DNA of 38,888 nt. Origin: Okeania sp. SIO3B5 (GTDB lineage Bacteria; Cyanobacteriota; Cyanobacteriia; Cyanobacteriales; Microcoleaceae). The notes under the pieces are model-generated. The model had not been told where the DNA came from and did not search any database. It worked only from the letters and a program-made list of their open reading frames with translations. The translations under genes were made by a program, and so were the position numbers. Location: positions 1 through 38,888 of the forward strand of contig NZ_JAAHHG010000044.1 in assembly GCF_010692555.1 (NCBI RefSeq), given 5' to 3'. This document shows positions 1 through 9,507 of the stretch, piece by piece. How positions within the stretch are numbered: the first letter of the stretch is position 1; every line of letters starts with the position of its first letter.

Positions 1-114
1 GTCGCGGGCTGGCAGTCCGAGACTCTAAACGGACGTGGAGGCAAGCGTAAGACTACCGCCAAGGTAGCAGCAGCCTGTGAAACGTCAACCCGCCGAGGAG
101 CTAAGGCTCGGTAG
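1..114 (+). pseudogene. tnpB: tnpB (IS200/IS605 OrfB) C-terminal fragment, cut by window edge
   Basis: Frame 1 is open from the first base to a TAG at 112-114 and encodes a basic tail ending in CETSTRRGAKAR. A related sequence with a stop and a frameshift lies at the other window edge. The basic Ser/Thr/Arg tail, followed directly by a GC-rich hairpin, is what the 3' end of IS1341/IS605-type tnpB genes looks like in cyanobacteria. The RuvC-like catalytic part lies outside the window, so activity cannot be judged. The assignment rests on tail style and the adjacent right-end hairpin rather than on conserved catalytic motifs. Confidence 0.6.
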
Positions 115-156
115 GAATCCCCGTGCCTTTAGGCCGGGGAGGATGTCAACAATCCT
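115..156 (+). mobile_element. IS200/IS605-type right end with hairpin (possible omegaRNA 3' end)
   Basis: Right after the tnpB-like stop there is a GC-rich imperfect hairpin at 119-139 (CCCCG, GCC, loop TTTA, GGC, CGGGG) followed by GGATGTCAAC. IS200/IS605 elements end in subterminal hairpins rather than inverted repeats, and for TnpB systems the transcript of this end is the omegaRNA scaffold, with the guide taken from flanking DNA. The exact element boundary, near 150, is inferred. It overlaps the last codons of the converging Cys-rich gene. Confidence 0.5.
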
Positions 157-523
157 CGCAACTAATTGTATGTTGTGTATATTGGTTTTCTCCATTATTA
201 TCAACATAACTCTCAACATACATCCCAGCAATTGAAGGACAAATAATCCAAGGAATTCGGGGATTATCGGCTGCCATAGCCCATTTATAACAACCGCCAC
301 CGGATTCCCCTAGCCCGCCATCACAACTATCAAGAGCATAGCACTGTTGCTTGTCAACATTGCCTTGGGGTGCAGCAACCCAGGTGTATTGGCCTGTATA
401 GTTTTCCATCCAATAACATCCGGAGGAGTCAGCTAAACTGATATCTGTCGATACCAAGAAGGATACAACTACCATAAGACAGGATAGCGCAAATACCAGA
501 GCAGATTTTGTCATGTCCTTCAT
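146..523 (-). CDS. small secreted cysteine-rich protein, unknown function
   Basis: About 125 residues from ATG 521-523, with a GGAGA ribosome site at 536-540 and a 12-nt spacing; this decides the start over a TTG at 533-535 that would touch the SD. The N-terminus has a short basic stretch and a hydrophobic segment followed by a Ser-Leu-Ala-Asp cleavage-like site near residue 32, so export is likely. The mature part has about eight cysteines, is rich in Trp, Tyr and Gly, and has paired motifs SSGCYWMENY and GGGCYKWAMA, suggesting a disulfide-stabilised extracellular domain. I do not recognise the family. The stop codon falls within the first few bases around the IS right end, so the natural C-terminus may have been changed by the insertion. 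Confidence 0.6.
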   Translation of the reverse strand: MKDMTKSALVFALSCLMVVVSFLVSTDISLADSSGCYWMENYTGQYTWVAAPQGNVDKQQCYALDSCDGGLGESGGGCYKWAMAADNPRIPWIICPSIAGMYVESYVDNNGENQYTQHTISCEDC

Positions 524-630
524 TTGATTAATCAATCTCCTAAATTAAACTTTTTCTCTTATTATTATTAAAGTTATCGGAAAAGAATAAGAATAACTAC
601 TTAAGCCATTTCTATAATTAGTGGGAAATA

Positions 631-916
631 ATTAGGGCTTGCTGATTAAATATCGCGCGCATTGACTGAAATTGGTTTTAGGCTTTTTATGTCTGGAAAA
701 AGTATGAGCTTTTCAGCAAGTAATGGTTAAAAAAGTGAGGATTTTCGGGTAGCAAAAGCCGAAAAATCACTCTGACTATTGTTTTGGCCACTGACTATGT
801 AATTCCCATTTATTCTACGTCCTAACTACTCCCTTTTTCCCCTCCACGGTCGGGATTAGGGGTGGGTCCCTACTACCTACAAAGAGCAAAAAGACTTTTC
901 ATACGCAAACCCTAAT
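631..916 (+). mobile_element. MITE family E, copy 1
   Basis: Begins ATTAGGGCTTGCTGATTAAA and ends GCAAACCCTAAT, giving near-perfect 12-bp terminal inverted repeats. The inner right side carries the AAAAAGACTTTT block shared with other copies at 22979, 25915, 30294, 30546 and 31988. There is no coding capacity. Confidence 0.75.
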
Positions 917-968
917 TATAAATTATAATTAACTTATCCTTAGCTGTGAAATTGTATAAATGGATATG

Positions 969-1005
969 GTTGACTACTCCCCGCAGCTATTACCGAGGGG
1001 ATTCT
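969..1005 (-). mobile_element. possible second IS200/IS605-type right-end hairpin, minus orientation
   Basis: Read on the minus strand this gives a hairpin with CCCC/GGGG arms followed by AGTAGTCAAC, closely resembling the right end at 119-150 (hairpin then GGATGTCAAC). The sequence inward from it (about 1006-1090, minus strand) has short tnpB-tail-like open stretches broken by stops. I read it as a decayed relic. Confidence 0.35.
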
Positions 1006-1116
1006 AAGTTGATACTACGCAACACCGATAAATCCTTGTTGCTTCGTTTCTTCTTAGCTGACCAAAGATATATTCTTTGGGGACAAGTCAAGGTGCCCCT
1101 ACACAGTCGGCTTAAG

Positions 1117-1142
1117 TAGGGGCGATTCGCGAATCGCCCCTA
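1117..1142. repeat. perfect 26-bp palindrome
   Basis: TAGGGGCGATTCG pairs with its exact complement CGAATCGCCCCTA. A second copy at 16004-16049 carries a 21-bp insertion in the middle. Confidence 0.85.
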
Positions 1143-1206
1143 CTGCTTTCTGCTTACTTTTGTCTAAACATTTGTATATCCAGATAATAGCACAGGACAA
1201 CTAAAG

Positions 1207-1407
1207 TTGTCCAGTCTAAACGACTCGCTTGTTTTCATCCCCCGGTTAAAAAACGCTTGCTCTCAACGTCGCTTTTCGGTAAAAGTGACTGATATTAATC
1301 AAGGATCTGATAAAAAATTTCATTATTATAGTGTGACGCGCAAGGCAGCAACAGGGGAATACAAAAGGGTTTCAGCTTTTATTTATGTCAAACACCTTAA
1401 TGCGTAG
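1207..1407 (+). CDS. doubtful small ORF or gene remnant
   Basis: An open frame of 66 codons, protein-like in composition (KVTDINQGSDKKFHYYSVTR). The only start is a TTG inside the 1195-1212 hairpin, with no ribosome site. Its stop lies in a GCGTAGTGCTATATTA sequence that is the terminal repeat of the element at 20787-20938, so the original 3' end was probably lost. I read it as a remnant and do not recognise the family. Confidence 0.3.
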   Translation: MSSLNDSLVFIPRLKNACSQRRFSVKVTDINQGSDKKFHYYSVTRKAATGEYKRVSAFIYVKHLNA

Positions 1408-1490
1408 TGCTATATTAAGTTTTGTTTGGGTCAACTTTAAAATTTGGCGTTGGTGAATCAAACTATTAATTTAAGATATTTGGGCGAACC

Positions 1491-1710
1491 TTCATTAATG
1501 GATAATGGATAATTGATGATAGATAATTGATAATTACCTCTGGTTAAAACCGTTACGGAATTGAATATAAGGAAATATTATTTCTTCTCTTGGTCCATTG
1601 GATATGGTTAGGAAACCCATCCATCCCTCGACCGCTTTTTTCCCTTTAAAAGGGGATGTTTTAAACCAGAATTATTTAATTATTAATTATTAATTATTAA
1701 TTATTCGGTA
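1491..1710. mobile_element. repeat family C, copy 1 (nested in family B)
   Basis: Starts TTCATTAATGGATAATGG and ends ATTATTCGGTAA. It contains inner inverted blocks CTGGTTAAAAC and GTTTTAAACCAG and a CCCTTTAAAAGGGG hairpin. A matching copy is at 25199-25362. Family B at 22743 lacks it at the corresponding point, giving an empty site for comparison. Confidence 0.65.
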
Positions 1711-1764
1711 ATCAAGATCTGTAGGGAAGTTGCATGCAACGTCCCTACCTATTTCCTATTTCCT

Positions 1765-1828
1765 ATTCTCTGTTCCCTGTTCCCTGTTCCCTGTTCCCTG
1801 TTCCCTGTTCCCTGTTCCCTGTTCCCTA
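1765..1828. repeat. STRR heptamer array TTCCCTG
   Basis: About eight tandem copies of the heptamer TTCCCTG. The same motif recurs at 28780-28910 and 30765-30803. Confidence 0.85.
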
Positions 1829-1901
1829 AACACGAAAATCATAGCTAAATTCACCAACGCCTAAAATTTCAACTTCCTATATAAATTTGGTAGTTTAGGC
1901 T

Positions 1902-4900
1902 ATGAATAATCCTCATCAATATATTGCAAATAGTCAGGAAATATGCCAAAACATTATCACATCTATGGAAAGTGTGTTGTGGTCAGTTGAACCATTAACA
2001 AAAAATCTTCTTTACCTTAGTGATAGTGCTGAAATAATCTACGGAAAACCAGTATCTGATTTATTAAGAAATCCTCACTCCTGGCTAGAAGTCATTTATC
2101 CTGAAGATCGGCAAAAAGTAGAAGATTCTATAGCTATTATTAGCTCAAATAAATTCTTAAAACTACAATATCGGATCGTTCGTTACTCTTCTAGTTCTGA
2201 ACAAGAAATTAGATGGTTAGATGTTCGAGCTAAACTTATTTGTAATACTTGCGGTGAACCGGTAAGGATCGATGGTATTTCAACAGATATAACTAACGAT
2301 AAAATATCAACTTTTCAGGAAATTGTAGAAGATGATAGTACAAAAAAATCTCCTATTTTACTTTTCAATCATAGTCTTATAGAAAACTATAATTTTCAAT
2401 TATCATATCTCGCCAGAGACGGGAAAAAACATATATTTGAACATCATTTTATTGAATTATATAATTTATATAGAAAATACAGGAAAAAATCATGGGTTTC
2501 ACCAACTAATTATTTCAATAAGATGTCAACAACTTCCTTTGAAAAAATATGTATTAATCAATATGGCGATCGATACTTGACTCAAATAGAACGAAATATA
2601 GACCGCGATTTGGAGGAATATAAAGCTGTACTAAATATTTTAAAAATAGGATTTTTTGTTACAGATAATATAGGTAATTTGATTGAAATTAATCGCAAAG
2701 CAAAGCAAATTTTTGGTTGGCAACGACAGGAAACTAAGTCAATCAAAGCTGCTAAATTAGAGTTAAAAATAATCAGATATGATGGCACAGAGATGCCAAA
2801 AAAAGAATATGCTTGGATTGTAGCTTTTAGAGAAAAATGTACTGTTGAAAATTTACAAATGGGAGTGGTTCAAGAAAGTAAAGAAGTGATTTGGCTTAGT
2901 GTGACATCTACTTTTATATCGAGTTTAAATGACATAATTATTACAACTTATGTTGATATAACAGAATGCAAAATAACTGAAGAAAAATTAAAAAAATCAG
3001 AGCTTAAGTACCGTGCATTTATGCAAGATGCAGGTGAGGCAATTTTAATTGCTGATTTACAGGGAAAGATTATAGAAGCTAACTCTAAAGCTACAGAAAT
3101 ATTGGGTTATCAGAGAGAAGAACTTGTGCAAATGCACGCCAAACAAATCCATCCACCAGAAATACAGCAAAAAGTAATAGCAACAATACTGGAAACAGCA
3201 AAAAAAGGTAAAAATGTTATACCAAATATTCTGGCTTTGAGGAAAGACGGAAATTGGGTTTGGGTAAATATTATTTATAAAATTATTCACTTAGAGAATG
3301 ATGAAAAATTTTATCAAGTAATTTTTCAAGATATCACTTCCTATGTTTTAGCTGAAGCAGTACTAAGAGAAAGTGAAGAAAAATTTCGTGCGACTTTTGA
3401 ACAGACTGTAGTGGGAATATTTTTTGCTAATTTATCAGGAAAAATATTCCGAGTGAACCAAGCATTTAGGAATATTTTGGGATATAGTAACGCCGATTTA
3501 TCAAAGTTAAATTTGATAGATATTATTTATGCAGAAGAACAGCAAGATTGTGAAATTAATTTACGCTCTCTTATGACAGAAAAAATCAAAAATTATGCAA
3601 ATGATAACCGTTTAATTCACAAAAAAGGTAAAATTATTTGGTCATATTTGAATATATCTTTAATCAAAACTTCCCAAGAACCAAAATATTTAATTGGCTT
3701 GATTAAAGATATTACTCAGCGCAAACAAATGGAATTGGATTTGAAAAAAAGTGAAGAACGTTGGGAATTAGCGTTGCGCGGTAATAATGATGGTATATGG
3801 GATTGGAATATTAAAACTAATGAATGTTTTTATTCAATTCGTTGTCAAGAAATTTTAGGTTATACAGAAACGGGAATTTTTAATCATATAAATCATTGGA
3901 AAAGTCGTATTCATCCTGATGATATTAATTTAGTAATACAGTCTATTCAAGAACATCTTAATCGTCAAACACCGTACTTTACTGCTGAATATCGTATCCG
4001 ATGTAAAGATAATACATATAAATGGATTTTGGATAGAGGTCAAGCACTTTGGGATGAAAAAGAAAACCCATTGCGAATGGTAGGTTCCTACACCGATATT
4101 ACAGAACGTAAACAAGTAGAAGACTATCTACAAAGACAGACTCAACAAGAACAACTAATTCGTAAGATAACAGAGCGTATTCGCCAGTCTTTAAACTTAT
4201 CAGAAATTCTACAAAAAGCTGTAGATGAAGTGCGAAATATTTTACAGGTAGAACGAGTAATTATTCAACGAAAAATGTTAGATAAATCTATCCTTGTTTT
4301 AGCAGAATCTTTAACACCAGGAAAATACTCAATGTTAGATTGGGAATTTAATGATTATATAATTACAACTCAACAGCTTATACAAGAAAAAAAATCAGAT
4401 AAAATTCTAGCGATCGCAGATATTTATCAATCCAAAGTGAAGCTATGTAATACTAATTTATTAGATTTTTTCCAAATAAAAGCTTGCTTAATTATGCCAA
4501 TTTTTATCCAAAAATCTACAACTCTTGAAGAAGGAAGAAGGAAGAAGCGGTGCGACCCCGCGTCGGCGGCAGACGCAAGCGGTCAGACCCCGCGACGACG
4601 CCAGTCGCAAGGGAATGCTGGCCAAGAGAGGGAATGCGCACCAAGAGAGGAAGAAGGAAGAAGCAAAAACTGGATGGGGCAAACCCTAGCTAATTGTCAA
4701 CATCGTGTAGACGATGGGATATTAAATCCAAAAGAAAAAGATCAAGAAAAAAGTTTAGTTGTTGGAGTTAATCCTACTAACGATGATACATTTTGGGGAG
4801 TATTAGTTGCTCATAACTGTAGCGAGAAACGCCAGTGGAAAAAATGGGAAATAAATTTATTATACCAGTTAAGAATTCAACTAGAAATTGCTATTCAACA

Positions 4901-5474
4901 ATCAGAACTCTATCAACAACTGCAAAATGCTAATCAAGAATTATATCAACTTGCTACATTAGATGGATTAACAAAAATAGCTAATCGACGTTGTTTTGAT
5001 CGATATTTAGAGAGAGAATGGTTACGTATAGGGCGAGAGAAAAAAACATTATCTTTAATCATGTGCGATATAGACTTTTTTAAAAAATATAATGATACTT
5101 ATGGACATCAAAAAGGTGATGAGTGTCTTCAGCAAGTAGCAAAAGCTATCTCGAAAGTAGTCAAACGTCCTACAGATTTAGTAGCTCGTTATGGAGGAGA
5201 AGAATTTGCTATTATCTTACCTAATACTAATCTAGAAGGAGCAATTCATATCGCCAATATAGTTCAGCAAGAAGTATATAAATTACAGATTCCCCATCGA
5301 AATTCACCAACATATCAACAAGTTACCCTAAGTTTAGGAGTATCTAGTATTATCCCTTTCCCTGAAGCTACTTATAAAAGTTTAATTGCAGGAGCAGATC
5401 GAGCACTTTATCAAGCAAAACAAAAAGGTAGAAATCAGGTGATTCCCTATATAGGTGATATAATTGTTAATTAA
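1902..5474 (+). CDS. multi-PAS, GAF, GGDEF diguanylate cyclase
   Basis: A soluble 1190-residue sensor predicted to make cyclic di-GMP from GTP. Domains in order: PAS_3-like (about 20-135), PAS (240-358), PAS (365-485), PAS (490-612), PAS_3 (616-743, with DNGTYKWILDRGQ-like PAC features), GAF (about 755-985), short coiled linker, GGDEF (1017-1185). The active-site loop is GGEEF at 1098-1102, and RPTD at 1089-1092 is a canonical product-inhibition I-site five residues upstream. There is no EAL domain and no membrane segment. Residues about 874-922 are an in-frame GC-rich repeat insertion (DNA 4522-4666) in a GAF loop between the LIMPIFIQ and WGVLVAHNCS strands. No strong ribosome site is seen; a MITE ends about 40 bp upstream of ATG 1902. 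It stands alone, with no partner receiver or kinase gene. Confidence 0.92.
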   Translation: MNNPHQYIANSQEICQNIITSMESVLWSVEPLTKNLLYLSDSAEIIYGKPVSDLLRNPHSWLEVIYPEDRQKVEDSIAIISSNKFLKLQYRIVRYSSSSEQEIRWLDVRAKLICNTCGEPVRIDGISTDITNDKISTFQEIVEDDSTKKSPILLFNHSLIENYNFQLSYLARDGKKHIFEHHFIELYNLYRKYRKKSWVSPTNYFNKMSTTSFEKICINQYGDRYLTQIERNIDRDLEEYKAVLNILKIGFFVTDNIGNLIEINRKAKQIFGWQRQETKSIKAAKLELKIIRYDGTEMPKKEYAWIVAFREKCTVENLQMGVVQESKEVIWLSVTSTFISSLNDIIITTYVDITECKITEEKLKKSELKYRAFMQDAGEAILIADLQGKIIEANSKATEILGYQREELVQMHAKQIHPPEIQQKVIATILETAKKGKNVIPNILALRKDGNWVWVNIIYKIIHLENDEKFYQVIFQDITSYVLAEAVLRESEEKFRATFEQTVVGIFFANLSGKIFRVNQAFRNILGYSNADLSKLNLIDIIYAEEQQDCEINLRSLMTEKIKNYANDNRLIHKKGKIIWSYLNISLIKTSQEPKYLIGLIKDITQRKQMELDLKKSEERWELALRGNNDGIWDWNIKTNECFYSIRCQEILGYTETGIFNHINHWKSRIHPDDINLVIQSIQEHLNRQTPYFTAEYRIRCKDNTYKWILDRGQALWDEKENPLRMVGSYTDITERKQVEDYLQRQTQQEQLIRKITERIRQSLNLSEILQKAVDEVRNILQVERVIIQRKMLDKSILVLAESLTPGKYSMLDWEFNDYIITTQQLIQEKKSDKILAIADIYQSKVKLCNTNLLDFFQIKACLIMPIFIQKSTTLEEGRRKKRCDPASAADASGQTPRRRQSQGNAGQERECAPREEEGRSKNWMGQTLANCQHRVDDGILNPKEKDQEKSLVVGVNPTNDDTFWGVLVAHNCSEKRQWKKWEINLLYQLRIQLEIAIQQSELYQQLQNANQELYQLATLDGLTKIANRRCFDRYLEREWLRIGREKKTLSLIMCDIDFFKKYNDTYGHQKGDECLQQVAKAISKVVKRPTDLVARYGGEEFAIILPNTNLEGAIHIANIVQQEVYKLQIPHRNSPTYQQVTLSLGVSSIIPFPEATYKSLIAGADRALYQAKQKGRNQVIPYIGDIIVN
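4522..4666. repeat. GC-rich dispersed repeat inserted in-frame in a coding sequence
   Basis: A block flanked on both sides by GGAAGAAGGAAGAAG-type STRR, with a GC-rich core (GCGGTGCGACCCCGCG, GACGACGCCAGTCGC). It is strikingly different from the AT-rich gene around it. GGAAGAAGG arrays also occur at 9508-9558 and 30113-30150 outside genes. The block keeps the reading frame open. Confidence 0.75.
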
Positions 5475-5860
<386 letters not shown>

Positions 5861-6400
5861 TGAGATGTAAATCTAGATTGAGATTTGTTCTAATAAAAAA
5901 GCGCTGTATTGAGTACCATATATCTTTATGTTTACCACTATGTTAATACTGTTTTTCCTTCTTTACTATTCCCTCCATACCTATTCCCTATTCCCTTTTT
6001 AATAGGACTCAGTTTCCACATCCCAAATAAAAACGCTATATGAGATGTAAATCTAGATTGAGATTTGTTCTAATAAAAAAACACTGTATTGAGTACCATA
6101 TATCCTGATGTTTACCACTATGTTAATACTGTTTTTCCTTCTTTACTATTCCCTCCATACCTATTCCCTATTCCCTTTTTAATAGAACTCAGTTTCCACA
6201 TCCCAAATAAAAACGCTATATGAGATGTAAATCTAGATTGAGATTTGTTCTAATAAAAAAGCCCTGTCTTGAGTACCATATATCCTGATGTTTACCACTA
6301 TGTTAATACTGTTTTTCCTTCTTTACTATTCCCTCCATACCTATTCCCTATTCCCTTTTTAATAGAACTCAGTTTCCACATCCCAAATAAAAACACTATA
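5861..6400. repeat. three tandem 180-bp direct repeats abutting the next gene
   Basis: Units 5861-6040, 6041-6220 and 6221-6400 are each exactly 180 bp and differ by about 4-5 bases. Each begins TGAGATGTAAATCTAGATTG and ends AAAACGCTATA (AAAACACTATA in the last). The end of unit 3 is the A of the ATG of the UPF0182 gene, so all units carry the same leader up to an ATG. Confidence 0.95.
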
Positions 6401-9400
6401 TGAAATTTAATATTCTTTACAGACTAAAACTTAGGTCATCCAAAGTACTAGAAAATCTCAACTTCCTACAGATAGTAACTATATTTCTCATTCTATTAGG
6501 ATTGTGGGTAATATTTGATTTATCTACTAACATATTGGCTGAATTTTTATGGTTTGAAGAACTTAATTATTTGCCCGTACTAATAACTAAATTACAAACA
6601 GAAACTTTGCTATGGATAATTACTTTTGTAATTGCATCAGTCTTCTTTTTAGCAAATTTCAGACTAGCAAGTATATTTAAGTATCAAAAAAATCACAATC
6701 GAAAAACCGAAGTATATGAAGAAATGATGCTAATTCCACCAGTAACTATGCCATCAAGTAAGTTGCGTATTGAACCCTCATTTAATCTAGGCTGGTTGTT
6801 ATGTTTAGTATTAGGATTAATTTTATTCATAGGACTGATTCTAACTCATTATATTCAGGTATTTACTGATTACTGGCATCCTGATTTCACAGTTGCGAAA
6901 GTATCTCCACAAATTCCTTCAGCATTTAGCATAGAATCAATGTGGCAAATACTCAATCAAATACCGTCTAACTGGTGGCTATTAGGATTATTTATTGTAT
7001 TAGGTATTATTGTCATTATTAATCCTGTATTATGGTTAAGTATATTTGGGATAGTTCTAAGTTTAATTTTTAGTTTTATTCTTTCAAGTCATTGGGGAAA
7101 TATATTACAACTATTTAATGCTACTCCCTTTGCTAAAAGAGAAGATTTATTTCATATCAATATCAGTTTTTATGTTTTTCAAATTCCCTTCTTACAATTA
7201 TTAAAATTTTGGTTAATAGGATTATTTTTATATGGACTGGTTGCTTGCACTCTGATCTATTTATTGTCTGGAAACAGTCTAAGTAAAGGCAACTTTTATG
7301 AATTTTCCCAACAACAACAAAGACATCTTCATGCTTTAGGTGGAGGATTTATATTAACCGTAGCCTATAGTTACTTTCTAGCTTGTTTTGAATTAGTTTA
7401 TTCTCAGCGTGGTGTCATCTATGGTGCTGGTTATACAGATGTCAAAGTTCAGCTTCCTGCTTATATATTTTTGGCAGTTTTAGCATTATTAATCGCATTA
7501 TTTTTGTTTTGGCAAGCCATTTTTTCTATTAAAGATATTCAACCTTATATTGAAGCCAGTCTCCGATTTTTACGTTTGACTCGAAGAAGGAAAAAAAAGA
7601 AAAAATTGAGTGCAAAATTATTTGCTGATAGCTATTCATTAAGAGCTATCTTAACATGGTATTTAATCATCGCAGTAGTAATTGGTTGGTTATTACCAAA
7701 AATTGTACAAATAACTATGGTACAACCTAACGAAATAGACAGAGAAAGTCCATATATTAAACGTAGTATTAAATTTACTAGAGAAGCATATTTCGATCCA
7801 GAAAAATTAGAAGTAAAACTATTTGATCCAGAAAATCAACTTACCTATACTGACTTAATAAATAATAAATTAATCATCGACAATATTCGTCTTTGGGATA
7901 CAAAACCAATTTTACAAACCAATCGACAATTACAAGAAATCAGACCATATTATGAATTTAAAAATGCCGATATAGACCGCTATACATTTCTGAAGAAAAA
8001 AGAAGAAAGAACAAAAAATAATCCTACCCAAAAACAACAAGTAATCATCGCAGCTAGAGAACTAAACTATGAATCTGTACCTCAACCAGCACAAACTTGG
8101 GTTAATGAACATTTAGTCTATACTCATGGCTATGGTTTTACTCTTTCTCCAGTTAATCAAGTTGAAAAAAGTGGATTACCAGAATATTTCGTTCAAAATA
8201 TCGGACCAGATCCAACTTTTGAAAAAAATAGTACCTTAGAAGTATTAGAAAGAATTAGATTCAGTATTCCTATTGGTAAACCTAGAATTTATTATGGAGA
8301 ACTTACCAATACTCATGTAATTACTTCTACTGCAGAAAAAGATAGAGAATTAGACTATCCCAGTGGGGAAACAAACACCTATAACACTTACAGTGGCAGT
8401 GGCGGTATCGTCATCGGTACAAGCTGGAAAAAATGGGTATTTGCTAAATATTTAAAGAACTGGAGAATGTTATTCACTAATGAATTTATACCTCAAACCA
8501 AAGTCTTATATCGCCGCAATATTAATGCCAGAGTTCGAGCGATCGCTCCGTTTCTACGTTACGATAAAGACCCATATTTAGTAGTAGCTAATCCTCAATT
8601 CGATCAACAAGATGTTACTCAAACAACTCCCAGTTATCTCTACTGGATTTTTGATGCTTACACTACAAGCGATCGCTATCCTTATTCTGACCCAGAAAAT
8701 AACGAATTTAACTATATTCGTAACTCAGTAAAAGTTGTAATTGATGCCTACAATGGCTCAGTAAAATTCTATGTAGCTGACCCCAAAGACCCAATTATTA
8801 AAACCTGGAAAAAAATATTTCCTAATATGTTTTTTCCCATAGAAGAAATGCCAACAAGTCTCTATACTCATATCCGTTATCCAGTAGATTTATTTAAAGT
8901 ACAATCCGAACTATTGGAAACTTATCACATGGATGACCCCCGTGTATTTTATAATCGGGAAGATTTGTGGCGAGTACCTATTGAGATTTATGGTAATCAA
9001 CAGCAGAAAGTAGAACCTTATTATTTAATTACAAAATTACCAGCAGAAACTTCAGAAGAATTTATTCTTTTTCTACCCTATACTCCAGCAAGTCGTAACA
9101 ACTTAATTGCTTGGTTGGCAGCTAGATCAGATGCGGAAAATTATGGTAAGTTGCTGTTATATCAATTCCCTAAACAACGACCAATATATGGTCCTGAACA
9201 AATAGAAGCTTTGATTAATCAAAACCCAGAAATATCCCAACAAATTTCTCTTTGGAACCGTCAAGGAGCAAAAGCAATTCAAGGAAATTTATTAGTAATT
9301 CCAATGAATCAATCTTTGCTCTATGTAGAACCAATTTATTTAGAAGCAGAGCAAAATAGTTTGCCAACTTTAGCTAGAGTTATTGTTTCTTATGAAAACC

Positions 9401-9507
9401 GAATTGTTATGAAACCAACTTTAGATGAAGCATTAAAAGAAGTTTTTGAAGTAGAACCATTAGAACAACCTTTAGTTGTGCCACCTTTGGAATTGGAATT
9501 GGAATAA
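6400..9507 (+). CDS. UPF0182 family integral membrane protein
   Basis: 1035 residues, matching the UPF0182/COG1615 family: an N-terminal membrane half with about seven to eight predicted helices (roughly 22-42, 58-85, 130-152, 193-250, 265-292, 312-332, 350-382, 416-436) and a large, probably extracytoplasmic, C-terminal half. Family-typical stretches include LWFEELNYLPV near the N-terminus, LPEYFVQNIGP, IYYGELTNTHVI, PFLRYDKDPYLVV and YHMDDPRVFYNREDLW. The biochemical role of the family is not established. The C-terminus ends in a short Glu/Leu repeat (LELELE) and the stop is followed at once by GAAGGAAGAAGG STRR. ATG 6400 has no Shine-Dalgarno sequence and is the endpoint of the 180-bp tandem repeat. 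It stands alone. Confidence 0.92.
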   Translation: MKFNILYRLKLRSSKVLENLNFLQIVTIFLILLGLWVIFDLSTNILAEFLWFEELNYLPVLITKLQTETLLWIITFVIASVFFLANFRLASIFKYQKNHNRKTEVYEEMMLIPPVTMPSSKLRIEPSFNLGWLLCLVLGLILFIGLILTHYIQVFTDYWHPDFTVAKVSPQIPSAFSIESMWQILNQIPSNWWLLGLFIVLGIIVIINPVLWLSIFGIVLSLIFSFILSSHWGNILQLFNATPFAKREDLFHINISFYVFQIPFLQLLKFWLIGLFLYGLVACTLIYLLSGNSLSKGNFYEFSQQQQRHLHALGGGFILTVAYSYFLACFELVYSQRGVIYGAGYTDVKVQLPAYIFLAVLALLIALFLFWQAIFSIKDIQPYIEASLRFLRLTRRRKKKKKLSAKLFADSYSLRAILTWYLIIAVVIGWLLPKIVQITMVQPNEIDRESPYIKRSIKFTREAYFDPEKLEVKLFDPENQLTYTDLINNKLIIDNIRLWDTKPILQTNRQLQEIRPYYEFKNADIDRYTFLKKKEERTKNNPTQKQQVIIAARELNYESVPQPAQTWVNEHLVYTHGYGFTLSPVNQVEKSGLPEYFVQNIGPDPTFEKNSTLEVLERIRFSIPIGKPRIYYGELTNTHVITSTAEKDRELDYPSGETNTYNTYSGSGGIVIGTSWKKWVFAKYLKNWRMLFTNEFIPQTKVLYRRNINARVRAIAPFLRYDKDPYLVVANPQFDQQDVTQTTPSYLYWIFDAYTTSDRYPYSDPENNEFNYIRNSVKVVIDAYNGSVKFYVADPKDPIIKTWKKIFPNMFFPIEEMPTSLYTHIRYPVDLFKVQSELLETYHMDDPRVFYNREDLWRVPIEIYGNQQQKVEPYYLITKLPAETSEEFILFLPYTPASRNNLIAWLAARSDAENYGKLLLYQFPKQRPIYGPEQIEALINQNPEISQQISLWNRQGAKAIQGNLLVIPMNQSLLYVEPIYLEAEQNSLPTLARVIVSYENRIVMKPTLDEALKEVFEVEPLEQPLVVPPLELELE

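Larger units (their letters stand above)
536..1206. other. gene-free repeat region
   Basis: No convincing gene. It holds a MITE of the TTAGGG(C/T)TTGC family (631-916), a probable second IS605-type end hairpin (969-1000), a perfect 26-bp palindrome (1117-1142) and a perfect GGACAAC/GTTGTCC hairpin with a TAAA loop (1195-1212). Confidence 0.6.
1446..1861. mobile_element. MITE family B, copy 1, interrupted by family C
   Basis: Terminal inverted repeats GGCGTTGGTGAAT (1446-1458) and ATTCACCAACGCC (1849-1861). The second copy, inverted and only about 131 bp, is at 22743-22873 and shares the TTAAGATATTTGGGC and CACGAAAATCA subterminal blocks. The extra length here comes from a nested family C element at about 1491-1710 and a TTCCCTG heptamer run. 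Confidence 0.75.
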
